Below, in pieces: positions 1 to 8,283 of a DNA stretch of 64,000 nucleotides. Location: the NCBI GenBank assembly GCA_022822125.1, contig JAJECF010000048.1, forward strand, positions 1 to 64,000. Reading direction: 5' to 3'. The notes below the pieces were generated by a model. The model made no database searches. It was not told where the DNA came from and worked only from the letters and a program-made list of their open reading frames with translations. The stretch is from Alphaproteobacteria bacterium (GTDB lineage: Bacteria > Pseudomonadota > Alphaproteobacteria > Bin95). The position numbers and the translations under genes are program-made. The number at the start of each line of letters is the position of its first letter. The stretch's first letter is position 1.

Positions 1-1177
1 CGGGCAAGTTGCCGGGATGACCGGAAGACCAATGGTCGCGCTTGGCGAATCCCACCGCATCCGCATGTCTCAGCACCGCGGGCCGGACTTTCCCGTCGAG
101 CCAGACATCGGGCCGGCGCACGTATTCAGGGTAGATCGTCAGGCGCTGTTCGAGAAATGCGCCGGCGCTCCGGGTCTGGGCGGCGAGTTCGTCGAGATGC
201 GGCCAGGGGGCCTCGGGATTGACATGATCGGGCGTTACGGGCGAAACGCCGCCCCAGTCGTTGATGCCGGCGGCGACGAGTTGTTCGAGCGCACCTGGGC
301 TGAGATTCGGCGGCGCCTGGATGTTCATGTCCGGACCGAAAATCAGCCGCGCCACGGCGATGGTCCAGACGAGCTCTTCGAGATCGGGTTCGGGCGCCCG
401 CGCCATTTTGGTATCGGGCTTGGCGCGGAAATTCTGGACGATGACTTCCTGGATATGTCCATGGCGCTCGTGTACGGCTCTGATCGCGAGCAGCGATTCG
501 ACGCGTTCGCAGCGGGTCTCGCCGATGCCGATCAGGATGCCGGAGGTAAACGGCACCTTCGCCTCGCCCGCGAGCCGGATGGTCTCGAGGCGGCGCGCCG
601 GCAGCTTGTCCGGCGAGCCGTAATGCGGCATGCCCTTTTCACAGAGCCGGTCCGAGGCGCTCTCCAGCATGATGCCCATCGAGGCCGAGACGCCGCGAAG
701 CTCCGCAAGCTCTCCGGCCGTCATCAGGCCGGGATTGAGGTGCGGCAGCAGGCCGGTCTCCTCGAATACCAGCTTCGCCATCGCCTTCAGATAGTCGAGC
801 GTCGTTTCGTAGCCGAGTTCGGCCAGCGCCTCCCGCGCCGCGCGGTAGCGCCGTTCCGGCTTGTCGCCCAAGGTGAACAGCGCCTCCTTGCAGCCGGCCG
901 CTGCGCCCGCCCGCGCAATATCCAGCACCCGCTCCGGCGTCATGTAGGCGGCTTCGCCCCGGCGCGGCGGCTTCGCGAAGGTGCAGTAATGGCAGACGTC
1001 GCGGCAGAGATGCGTCAGAGGGATGAACACCTTGCGCGAATAGCTGATCCGCGGCCCGTGCAGCCGGTCGCGCAGTCTCGCCGCCGCATCCATCAGGCCT
1101 TCCAGGTCGCCGCAATCGGCAAGCGCCAGCGCCTCTGCGGGCTCCGGGCGTCGGTCGATATATTGCAGAAGTTCCAT
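1..1177 (-). CDS. cofG: FO synthase, CofG part (partial, runs off left edge)
   Basis: Radical-SAM enzyme of the 7,8-didemethyl-8-hydroxy-5-deazariboflavin (FO) synthase family, which makes the chromophore of cofactor F420. The frame opens with ATG at 1177 and has no stop before base 1, giving 392 visible residues. Residues 58-65 read CRDVCHYC, the CxxxCxxC signature for the [4Fe-4S] cluster; downstream come PHLNPGLM, FTSGILIGIGET, VIVQNFRAKPDTKM and INDWGGVSPVTPDHVNPEAP, all typical of CofG and of the N-terminal half of FbiC. The visible part already spans a full CofG domain, so an open frame at the edge suggests either a fused CofG-CofH (FbiC) protein or a stop just outside; this cannot be decided here. 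The crotonase gene lies 80 bp upstream on the same strand. The opposite strand is also open here but encodes nothing recognisable. Confidence 0.88.
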   Translation of the reverse strand, partial: MELLQYIDRRPEPAEALALADCGDLEGLMDAAARLRDRLHGPRISYSRKVFIPLTHLCRDVCHYCTFAKPPRRGEAAYMTPERVLDIARAGAAAGCKEALFTLGDKPERRYRAAREALAELGYETTLDYLKAMAKLVFEETGLLPHLNPGLMTAGELAELRGVSASMGIMLESASDRLCEKGMPHYGSPDKLPARRLETIRLAGEAKVPFTSGILIGIGETRCERVESLLAIRAVHERHGHIQEVIVQNFRAKPDTKMARAPEPDLEELVWTIAVARLIFGPDMNIQAPPNLSPGALEQLVAAGINDWGGVSPVTPDHVNPEAPWPHLDELAAQTRSAGAFLEQRLTIYPEYVRRPDVWLDGKVRPAVLRHADAVGFAKRDHWSSGHPGNLP

Positions 1178-1257
1178 ACTGGGCGACCTTAGCGGCGGAC
1201 TGCCGGATGGGGCAAACATATGGCGCAGGCGGGCGGGCAGGTCCATGGGGCCGCCGG

Positions 1258-2010
1258 CTAATATTGCGGCCGGCGCTTCTCCAGGAATGCGGCGACGCCC
1301 TCCCGGAAGTCGGGAGAGGCGCGCACCCGGTCGCCCAGCGCCTGCTCGCGCGGCTCCTGGGAGATCGTCCACTCCTCCAGCCCGGCGGTGATCTGCTCCT
1401 TGACCGCCTGCACCGCCGCCGGGCTGTTGGCGGCAATCAGCCGCGCCTTCTCCACCGCCCAGTCCAGAAGCTCTCCGGCCGGTATTACCGCGTTCACCAG
1501 CCCGATGGCGCGGGCTTCCTCCGCGTCCAGCAGGCGGCCGGTCAGGATCATGTCCATGAGATGCACATAGCCGATCTGGCGCACCAGCTTGGTCGCCGCG
1601 CCGCCGAAGGGATAGATGCCCCATTTGACCTCCGGCAGGCCGAAGCGGGCATGGGGCGCGGCGCCGCGCAGATCGGTCGAGATCAGCAATTCCACTCCGC
1701 CGGCGACGCAATCGCCGTTGACCGCCGCCACGATGGGCTTGCGGTAACGCTTCGTCTTCAGCAGCGCGCGCGCCACCGCCGCCGCCGTCTCCGGCGAGGC
1801 CGACAGGTCTCCCGAGACATCCGCGCCGCTGCAGAACCCCTTCTCCCCGGCGCCGGTCAGCACGATGGCGCGGGCGGGCCCTGCCTCAAGCTCGTCCCAC
1901 AGCCCGGCGAGGCGGACCATCATGGCGCGCGTCATGGCGTTGCGGCGCGCCTCGTTCTCGATCCGCACAAGCGCCACATGGCCGCCAAGGTCCTCGGAAT
2001 GGATACGCAT
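1258..2010 (-). CDS. Enoyl-CoA hydratase/isomerase (crotonase) family protein
   Basis: A 250-residue crotonase-fold protein, the usual length of the family, predicted to act on the double bond of a CoA thioester in the cytoplasm. Visible family features are the first oxyanion-hole segment GFCSGADVSGD (about residues 60-70), the second loop AAVNGDCVAGGVELLISTD (about 93-111) and the GLVNAVIPAGELL stretch after it. The position that is often a catalytic Glu is reached in the segment LPEVKWGIYPFGG. The substrate cannot be read from the sequence. It is divergent from the Ldh2-type gene, with a 77-bp shared intergenic region, and close behind the start of the FO synthase gene. A second, only distantly similar crotonase lies near 60.2 kb. 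Confidence 0.85.
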   Translation of the reverse strand: MRIHSEDLGGHVALVRIENEARRNAMTRAMMVRLAGLWDELEAGPARAIVLTGAGEKGFCSGADVSGDLSASPETAAAVARALLKTKRYRKPIVAAVNGDCVAGGVELLISTDLRGAAPHARFGLPEVKWGIYPFGGAATKLVRQIGYVHLMDMILTGRLLDAEEARAIGLVNAVIPAGELLDWAVEKARLIAANSPAAVQAVKEQITAGLEEWTISQEPREQALGDRVRASPDFREGVAAFLEKRRPQY

Positions 2011-2087
2011 CTCGCGGCTTCCTCATCGTCGGGGGCCAAGTCTATGCTGCGAAACCGGCTCCGCAACCGCATGGGGGAAGACCTAAC

Positions 2088-3098
2088 ATGCCCGCCGCGA
2101 TTTCGCTCGAGGAATGCCGCGCCCTCGCCTTCGACGCCCTGTCCGATGCCGGCGTCTCGCGCGCAAACGCCGAGGCGATCGCCGACCACATCGCCCGCGC
2201 CGAGGCGGACGGCTGCAAAAGCCACGGCCTGTTCCGGCTGCCGGGCTATGTCGCGTCGGTGAAGAGCGGCGCCGCCGACCCGCAGGCCGAGCCCGATATC
2301 GTCGATGCGGCGCCGGGCCTGGTCGCCGTGGATGCGCGCCGGGGCTTCGCGCCGCTCGCCATTGCGCGGGGGCGCGAAATGCTGGCGGCGAAGGCGCGCA
2401 CCCAGGGCGTCGCTTGCATGACGATCCGGAACTCCTACAATTTCGCCGCGCTCTGGCCCGACATCGAGCCTCTGGCGGAGGAGGGGCTGGTCGCCTTCAC
2501 CTTCGTCAACTCGCAGAGCTTCATGGCGCCCGCCGGCGGCACGGAGGCGCTGTTCGGCACCAACCCGATGGCCTTCGCCTGCCCGCGCGGCGGCGGCAGG
2601 GCGCCGATGATCTTCGACCAGGCTTCCGCGGCCACGGCGCGGGGCGAACTCCAGATCGCGGCGCGCGACGGCCATGAGGCTCCCGCCGGCGCGGGCCTCG
2701 GGCCGGACGGCAAGCCGACGACCGACCCGGCGGAAATCCTGAAAGGCGTGCAACTGCCCTTCGGCGGCTACAAGGGCTCCGCCATCGCGCTCATGGTGGA
2801 GCTGATGACCGGCGGGCTCTCCGGCGGGTTTTTCGGCTATGAGAGCGCCGCCGACCACAAGCGCGACGGCGGCCCCTCCAACGGCGCCCAGTCCTTCATC
2901 GCCATCGACCCCGCGCGGCTTGCGGGGCCGGGCTTCCTCGCCCATGTCGAGGAGCTGTTCGAGCGGCTGCTTTCCAATGGCGACGCCCGGCTGCCGGGCG
3001 ACCGGCGCCTCGCCGCCCGCGCCCGGACGGCGGAGGAGGGCATTACCGTCGAGGATGCGCTCTACGCCACTGTGCAGGGCCTGGCCGGCAGGGCCTGA
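2088..3098 (+). CDS. Ldh2/malate dehydrogenase-type NAD(P)-dependent oxidoreductase
   Basis: A 336-residue member of the malate/L-lactate dehydrogenase (LDH2/MDH2) family, which reversibly oxidises 2-hydroxyacids, ureidoglycolate or cyclic imino acids with NAD(P) and is unrelated to Rossmann-type lactate dehydrogenases. The family motif SHGLFRLPGYV (about residues 45-55) holds the usual catalytic His, and the GTNPMAFACPRGG and PFGGYKGSAIALMVE segments are characteristic. ATG at 2088 follows a purine-rich GGGGGAAGA at a good distance. It heads a rightward series with an acyl-CoA dehydrogenase and a tctCBA transporter, so a role in oxidising an imported hydroxyacid is plausible but inferred. 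The substrate is unknown. Confidence 0.85.
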   Translation: MPAAISLEECRALAFDALSDAGVSRANAEAIADHIARAEADGCKSHGLFRLPGYVASVKSGAADPQAEPDIVDAAPGLVAVDARRGFAPLAIARGREMLAAKARTQGVACMTIRNSYNFAALWPDIEPLAEEGLVAFTFVNSQSFMAPAGGTEALFGTNPMAFACPRGGGRAPMIFDQASAATARGELQIAARDGHEAPAGAGLGPDGKPTTDPAEILKGVQLPFGGYKGSAIALMVELMTGGLSGGFFGYESAADHKRDGGPSNGAQSFIAIDPARLAGPGFLAHVEELFERLLSNGDARLPGDRRLAARARTAEEGITVEDALYATVQGLAGRA

Positions 3099-3176
3099 GC
3101 GCGCTTCCGGCGGCGGCCCGGTTGCGCTAGGGTCGAACCGAACCCGCTACGCACGCCCGAGAGGAAACCGACCGTT

Positions 3177-4415
3177 ATGGACTTCGAATTCAACGACCGG
3201 ACCAAGGAACTGGTCGGCCGCGTCCAGGACTTCATGGACCGCTATGTCTATCCGAACGAGGATGTCTATTACGAGCAGCTCGAGGAGGGCGGCAACCGCT
3301 GGAAGGTCATTCCCGTCCTGGAGGAGCTGAAGGAGAAGGCGCGCGAGGAGGGCCTCTGGAACCTGTTCCTGCCGGAAAGCGAACTCGGCGGGGGCCTCAC
3401 CAATCTCGAATACGCCCCGGTCTGCGAGGTCATGGGCCGGATCAACTGGGGGCCGGAGGTGTTCAACTGCTCCGCGCCGGACACCGGCAACATGGAGGTG
3501 CTGGAGCGCTACGGCACGCCGGAGCAGAAGAAGCAGTGGCTGGACCCGCTGCTGGCGGGCGAAATCCGCTCCGCCTTCGCCATGACGGAGCCGCGCGTCG
3601 CCTCCTCCGACGCCACCAATATTGAGAGCCGCATCGAGCGCGACGGCGACGACTATGTCATCAACGGGCGCAAATGGTGGACCTCGGGCATCGGCGACCC
3701 GCGCTGCAAGGTGCTGATCTTCATGGGCAAGACCGACCCGACCGGTCCGCGCTACAACCAGCAGTCCATGATCCTGGTGCCGACCGACGCGCCCGGCATC
3801 GAGGTCGTGCGGATGCTGAACGTGATGGGCTTCGACGACGCGCCGCACGGTCATGGCGAGGTCGATTTCAAGGATGTGCGCGTGCCGGCCTCGAACATGC
3901 TGCTGGGCGAAGGCCGCGGCTTCGAGATCGCGCAGGGCCGCCTCGGGCCCGGCCGCATCCACCACTGCATGCGCATTATCGGCGTGGCCGAGCGCGCGCT
4001 GGAAATGATGTGCCGGCGCGGCACGGAGCGTGTGACCTGGGGCACGCCCGTCGGCGACCGCGACAATTTCCGCGAGCGGGTGGCCGATGCGCGCATCAAT
4101 ATCGAGATGTGCCGCCTGCTGACGCTCAAGGCCGCGCATATGATGGACACGGTCGGCAACAAGGCCGCGCGGCAGGAAATCGCCATGATCAAGGTGGCCG
4201 CGCCGAACATGGCGCTGCAGGTGATCGACGACGCCATGCAGGCCCATGGCGGCGGGGCGATGAGCCAGGCGTTCAAGCTGTCCTTCATGTGGTCGAGAAT
4301 GCGCGCGCTGCGCTTCGCCGACGGCCCGGACGAGGTGCATCGCCAGCAGATCGCGCGGCTGGAGATGCGCCGCCAGGTCGATTGGCCGCCCCGCGCCGCA
4401 CAGGCCGCGGAATAA
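3177..4415 (+). CDS. Acyl-CoA dehydrogenase family protein
   Basis: A 412-residue flavoprotein of the acyl-CoA dehydrogenase family, closest in style to the ACAD10/11-like group. Recognisable are the substrate and FAD segments [16 protein letters not shown] (about residues 123-138) and [20 protein letters not shown], the middle beta domain [20 protein letters not shown], and the C-terminal helical domain ending in [10 protein letters not shown] and [11 protein letters not shown]. It should introduce an alpha,beta double bond into an acyl-CoA and pass electrons to ETF. The start has a good ribosome site, GAGAGGAAA. It lies between an Ldh2-type enzyme and a TctC binding protein, all co-directional. 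The acyl chain cannot be predicted. Confidence 0.9.
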   Translation: MDFEFNDRTKELVGRVQDFMDRYVYPNEDVYYEQLEEGGNRWKVIPVLEELKEKAREEGLWNLFLPESELGGGLTNLEYAPVCEVMGRINWGPEVFNCSAPDTGNMEVLERYGTPEQKKQWLDPLLAGEIRSAFAMTEPRVASSDATNIESRIERDGDDYVINGRKWWTSGIGDPRCKVLIFMGKTDPTGPRYNQQSMILVPTDAPGIEVVRMLNVMGFDDAPHGHGEVDFKDVRVPASNMLLGEGRGFEIAQGRLGPGRIHHCMRIIGVAERALEMMCRRGTERVTWGTPVGDRDNFRERVADARINIEMCRLLTLKAAHMMDTVGNKAARQEIAMIKVAAPNMALQVIDDAMQAHGGGAMSQAFKLSFMWSRMRALRFADGPDEVHRQQIARLEMRRQVDWPPRAAQAAE

Positions 4416-4438
4416 GCCGGACAACAGGAGAAACCGAC

Positions 4439-5389
4439 ATGCTGAAGACCGTTCTGGGCGGAATCGCCCTTGCCGGAATTCTGGCGCTGCCGGCGGGCGC
4501 CGCCGAAGACTTCCCCGACGGCAAGACCGTCGAGGTGGTGATCCACGCCAAATACGGAGGCGGCACCGACACCACGGCGCGGATGATGATGATCCGCTCG
4601 CGCCGCAATCTCGACACCGACATGGTTGTGGTGGCGAAGCGCGGCGGCGGCGGGGCGGCGGCGCAAGCCTATGTGAAGGGCAAGCCGGCCGACGGCTACA
4701 CGCTGATGGCGCTGACGCAGACCCATCTCTACACCATCGCGCGCGGCAAGGGCGGCATGGAGATCGACGACATGGTGGGCGTCGCCCGCGCCATGGACGA
4801 CCCGACCTTCATCACCGTCCACAAGGACAGCCCCTTCCAGACCCTGGAGGAGCTGGTCGCCGCCTCGAAGGAGAAGCCGCTCAATTGGGGCGTCGGCGAG
4901 ATCGGCTCGACCGAGCATATCGGCCTGCTGCAATTCGCCAAGACGGCCGGCATCAAGCAGAAGGCCGTGCCCTTCGGCAGCGGCGCGCAGATGGTGCAGG
5001 CGCTCATGTCCGGAGCCATCGACGCCACCCTGCCGAATGTCTCGGAGGCGCTGGCCCAGGTGCAGGACGGGACCTTCCGCCCGCTTGCGGTGATGAACGA
5101 CAAGCGCCTCGGCGGCTATCCGGACGTGCCGACCACCTTCGAACTCGGCTACCCGGTCAAGACCTCGACGACGCGCGGCTATGCGGTGAAGGCGGGCACG
5201 CCCGAGCCGATTATCCAGAAGCTCTCGGATGCGCTGACCAAGGCGATGAAGCACAAGACCTTCGGCGGCTATCTCCGGTCGTCCGGCCTCGACCCGGAAG
5301 AGAGCGTCGCCGGCTGGCAGGTCTGGGACAAGCAGCTCAAGGACAACTACGCCAAGGCCAAGGCCGCCATGGAAGAGCTCGGGCTCTAG
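4439..5389 (+). CDS. tctC: Tripartite tricarboxylate transporter substrate-binding protein (TctC/BugD-like)
   Basis: A 316-residue periplasmic solute receptor. An N-terminal signal peptide, MLKTVLGGIALAGILALPAG, is followed by probable cleavage around residues 21-22; the mature part begins DFPDGKTVEVVIH and contains GGGTDTTARMM and VVAKRGGGGAAAQAYVKG, the ligand-pocket loops of the TctC/Bug family, plus LNWGVGEIGSTEHIG. ATG at 4439 was chosen because it gives a complete signal peptide and follows AGGAGAAA; the frame is open further upstream inside the dehydrogenase gene but encodes nothing sensible there. It is the first gene of a complete tctC-tctB-tctA set. The ligand is likely a carboxylate but is not determinable. 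Confidence 0.92.
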   Translation: MLKTVLGGIALAGILALPAGAAEDFPDGKTVEVVIHAKYGGGTDTTARMMMIRSRRNLDTDMVVVAKRGGGGAAAQAYVKGKPADGYTLMALTQTHLYTIARGKGGMEIDDMVGVARAMDDPTFITVHKDSPFQTLEELVAASKEKPLNWGVGEIGSTEHIGLLQFAKTAGIKQKAVPFGSGAQMVQALMSGAIDATLPNVSEALAQVQDGTFRPLAVMNDKRLGGYPDVPTTFELGYPVKTSTTRGYAVKAGTPEPIIQKLSDALTKAMKHKTFGGYLRSSGLDPEESVAGWQVWDKQLKDNYAKAKAAMEELGL

Positions 5390-5401
5390 CGGGCGTCCCC
5401 C

Positions 5402-5905
5402 ATGCTGCGGTCGGCGCGCGGCCGGGTGCATCGCACGGACCTGGCCCTGAGCCTGGCGATCCTCGCGCTGGTCGGCGCAGGCTTCTATCTCTGCACGACC
5501 TTCGAGGAGATCTCGCCCCTCTTCGCGGACAGCATCCCGCCGGAGTTCTTTCCGCGTCTGTTGCTGTGGGTCATCGGCGCGCTCGCCCTGCTCCTGCCGT
5601 TCGAGCACGCCTTCCGCAGCAGGAGGGGCGACAGCGGCCTCGAAGAGGACCGCCGGGACCGGGTCCGGCCGATCGCCTATATCACCTTCGCCGCCGCGCT
5701 GGCGCTCGTCGCGGCGGCGGCGTGGCTCGGCACCTATCTCACGCTGGTGGCGATCTGCTTCGCCCTGCCGCTGCTCTGGGGAGAACGGCGCTGGGTGCCG
5801 CTTGCGGCCTTCGCGCTCGGCTTCCCGACGGCGGTGATGGTGCTGTTCACCCAAGCCTTCCAGATCTATTTCCAGCCGGGCATCTTCGGCCTGAGCCTGA
5901 ACTGA
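5402..5905 (+). CDS. tctB: Tripartite tricarboxylate transporter small membrane protein TctB
   Basis: A 167-residue hydrophobic protein with about four predicted membrane segments: ALSLAILALVGAGFYL, FPRLLLWVIGALALLLPF, ITFAAALALVAAAAWLG with its continuation into LVAICFALPL, and a last helix ending near VMVLFTQAFQIYF. This is the size and topology of TctB, the poorly conserved small subunit of TTT transporters. ATG lies 12 bp after the tctC stop and the gene ends 9 bp before tctA, so the three are surely one transcript. Identification rests on topology and position more than on sequence motifs. Confidence 0.85.
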   Translation: MLRSARGRVHRTDLALSLAILALVGAGFYLCTTFEEISPLFADSIPPEFFPRLLLWVIGALALLLPFEHAFRSRRGDSGLEEDRRDRVRPIAYITFAAALALVAAAAWLGTYLTLVAICFALPLLWGERRWVPLAAFALGFPTAVMVLFTQAFQIYFQPGIFGLSLN

Positions 5906-5914
5906 GCGGCGGGC

Positions 5915-7405
5915 ATGGAACCGGTCCTGGAAGGCCTCGGGCTCGCCTTCAGCCTCTACAACATCGCGCTGGTGATGGCGGGAGTGCTGATCGGCGTGTT
6001 GTTCGGCGCGCTGCCCGGCCTGTCCTCGCCGCTAGCCATCGCCCTGCTGCTGCCCTTCACCATCATGCTGGAGCCGGTATCGGCGATCTGCATGATGGCG
6101 GCGCTCTATTGCGCCGGCACATTCGGCGGCTCGATCACCGCCATCCTCATCAATGCGCCGGGCGCGCCGCCGGCCGTGGCGACCGCCTTCGACGGCTACC
6201 CCATGGCCCGGCGCGGCGAGGCGGGGCGCGCGCTCGGCCTGGCCGCCGTCTCCAGCGTCACCGGCGGCCTCCTGTCGCTGGTCGTGTTCATCGTCGCCAC
6301 GCCGCTGCTCGCCAAGGTGGCGGTGTCGTTCCGGCCGCCGGAATATTTCGCGCTCACCGTCTTCGCGCTTTCCATGCTCGCCTCGATCAGCGGGCGGTCG
6401 TCGCTGCGCAACCTCATCGCCGGCGCGGTCGGCGTGCTCATCAGCACCGTGGGCACGCATCTCGGCACCGGGATCGAGCGGTTCACCTTCGGCTTCCACG
6501 AGCTGACCGAAGGGGTGGAATTCGTGCCGGTGCTGATCGGCCTGTTCGCGGTCTCGGAAATGCTGGTCCAGAGCCAGGCGGCGGACCAGGCGCTGGAGCG
6601 CATCAAGTCCGTGGTGGTGAAACTGCCGAGCCGGGAGGACATCCGCCGGGTCGCCGGCACGGTGCTGCGCTCCAGCGGCATCGGCACCTTCATCGGCATC
6701 CTGCCGGCGGAGGGCAGCACGGTCGCCGCCATCATGGGCTATAACGAGGCGAAGCGCTGGTCGCGGCGCAAGGACGAATTCGGCACCGGCGTGCCGGAAG
6801 GCATCGCCGGGCCGGAAGCCGCCAACAATGCCGCCACCGGCGGCGCGATGGTGCCGACGCTGGCGCTCGGCATCCCCGGCAGCGGCACGACCGCGCTCAT
6901 CCTTGCCGCGCTCATCGCCCACGGCTTCCGCCCCGGGCCCTATCTCATCCAGGAAACGCCCGAATTCGTCTATGCGATCTTCGGCGCCATGGCGGTCGGC
7001 AATATAGCCTTCCTCGTCATCGGCCTTGCGGGCGCGAAGATCTTCGCCCGCATCACGCTCATCCCGCGCACTTTCCTCTGGCCGATGGTGTTCGGCTTCT
7101 CGGTGATCGGCGCCTACAGCCTGAGCGGCTCCTTCTTCGATGTCTGGGTCATGCTGCTCTCCGGCGCGGTCGGCTTCATCATGCGCCGGCACGGCTTCGG
7201 CGCGGCCCCGCTGGTCATGGGCCTCATTCTCGGCCGGATGCTGGAGGAAACGCTCAGCCAGTCGATGATCATGTATGACAATGACTGGCTGAGGCTGCTG
7301 GAGAGCCCCATCGTCTGCGGCTTCTTCGCGCTGGCCATCCTGGGCCTCGCCTGGCCCGCCATCGCCGCCCGCATGGCCGCCCGCCGCAGCCGCAACCTGA
7401 AATAA
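5915..7405 (+). CDS. tctA: Tripartite tricarboxylate transporter large permease TctA
   Basis: A 496-residue polytopic inner-membrane protein, the standard length of TctA. Conserved family segments are GALPGLSSPLAIALLLPFT near residues 32-50, CAGTFGGSITAILINAPG near 69-86, GIGTFIGILPAEGSTVAAIM near 250-269, and the second inverted-repeat copy PEAANNAATGGAMVPTLALG with IPGSGTTALILAAL near 300-333. These form the transport core that takes up solute delivered by TctC, driven by an ion gradient. The gene follows tctB by 9 bp and is followed at 10 bp by a TauD-type dioxygenase, suggesting that the dioxygenase is in the same operon and may act on the imported compound (inference). Confidence 0.95.
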   Translation: MEPVLEGLGLAFSLYNIALVMAGVLIGVLFGALPGLSSPLAIALLLPFTIMLEPVSAICMMAALYCAGTFGGSITAILINAPGAPPAVATAFDGYPMARRGEAGRALGLAAVSSVTGGLLSLVVFIVATPLLAKVAVSFRPPEYFALTVFALSMLASISGRSSLRNLIAGAVGVLISTVGTHLGTGIERFTFGFHELTEGVEFVPVLIGLFAVSEMLVQSQAADQALERIKSVVVKLPSREDIRRVAGTVLRSSGIGTFIGILPAEGSTVAAIMGYNEAKRWSRRKDEFGTGVPEGIAGPEAANNAATGGAMVPTLALGIPGSGTTALILAALIAHGFRPGPYLIQETPEFVYAIFGAMAVGNIAFLVIGLAGAKIFARITLIPRTFLWPMVFGFSVIGAYSLSGSFFDVWVMLLSGAVGFIMRRHGFGAAPLVMGLILGRMLEETLSQSMIMYDNDWLRLLESPIVCGFFALAILGLAWPAIAARMAARRSRNLK

Positions 7406-7415
7406 GGAGCGCGAT

Positions 7416-8228
7416 ATGACCATCCCGACACCGAAGCCCCTGCATCCTTCGCTCGGCGCGGAGATCGAGGGCCTGGACCTGCGCGAGGGGCTGTCCGCCG
7501 AGGACCGCGAGGCCGTGGCAGCCGCCCTCGCCGAACATCTTGTGCTCGTCTTCCGGGGCCAGAGCTTCACGCCAGCGGACTATCTGGCGGCCTGCTCGCA
7601 GCTCGGCGCGCCGATGGCGCAGCATTACAGCCAGCACAACATGCCCGACCAGCCGATGATCGGGCGCATCTGGCACCGCAACGGCCAGCGCCCGGCCGCG
7701 CTCTGGCACACGGACCACACGAACCGCGAGCGCCCGCCCAAGGCGACGATTCTCTACGGCGTCGACATCCCTCCGCAGGGCGGCGACACCAGCTTCGCCA
7801 ACATGCGCGCCGCCTGGACCGATCTCGACGCCGAAGAGCAGCAGCGCCTGTCGGAACTCCGGACGGTCAACAGAATCGACCGGCACCTTGCGGCCCAGAC
7901 GCTGGATGAGGACCTGGAGAAATACGACATCCCCGTCGTTCACCCCATGATGCGCACTCATCCCGAGCACGGTTCGAAGGCGCTCTATTTCCACATATCC
8001 AAGGCGCATTACATCGAGGGCATGACGCCGGAGGCCTCGCAGGCGCTGATGCAGGACCTGCTGGACCGCACCATCCATGACGGCATCGTCTATCGCCATC
8101 GCTGGCGGCAGGGCGACATGGTGGTCTGCGACAACCGCGCCACGATGCACCGCGCGCATGGCGACTACGACCGCCGGCACTCCCGGACGCTCTGGCGCAT
8201 CATCCTGGAGGGCGACCGTCCGGCCTGA
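7416..8228 (+). CDS. TauD/TfdA-family 2-oxoglutarate-dependent dioxygenase
   Basis: A 270-residue Fe(II)/2-oxoglutarate dioxygenase of the TauD/TfdA family. The facial triad is visible: WHTDHTN holds the HxD pair near residues 103-105, and ATMHRAHGDYD near residue 245 holds the distal His; the C-terminal RTLWRIILEGDRP supplies an Arg that would bind 2-oxoglutarate. The N-terminus LHPSLGAEIEGLDL and the segment EHLVLVFRGQ are typical of the family. It follows tctA by 10 bp after AAGGAGCGCGAT, so it probably belongs to the transporter operon. Hydroxylation of a small carboxylate or sulfonate is the expected chemistry; the substrate is unknown. It converges with hyuB. Confidence 0.9.
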   Translation: MTIPTPKPLHPSLGAEIEGLDLREGLSAEDREAVAAALAEHLVLVFRGQSFTPADYLAACSQLGAPMAQHYSQHNMPDQPMIGRIWHRNGQRPAALWHTDHTNRERPPKATILYGVDIPPQGGDTSFANMRAAWTDLDAEEQQRLSELRTVNRIDRHLAAQTLDEDLEKYDIPVVHPMMRTHPEHGSKALYFHISKAHYIEGMTPEASQALMQDLLDRTIHDGIVYRHRWRQGDMVVCDNRATMHRAHGDYDRRHSRTLWRIILEGDRPA

Positions 8229-8283
8229 GCCAGCATCTTCTGCCGCGGATGCTGCCGCTGCGGCACCGGTCTGGCGAACACGG

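Noticed and set aside
17..1192. Long rightward open frame opposite the FO synthase
   Set aside because: It encodes no recognisable family, is Arg/His-rich as expected for an antisense shadow in GC-rich DNA, and the leftward frame shows a full CofG sequence.
3851..5854. Leftward 667-codon open frame across the tctC region
   Set aside because: Antisense shadow: low-complexity Arg/His/Glu composition, while the rightward frames encode a clear acyl-CoA dehydrogenase and the TctC and TctB proteins.
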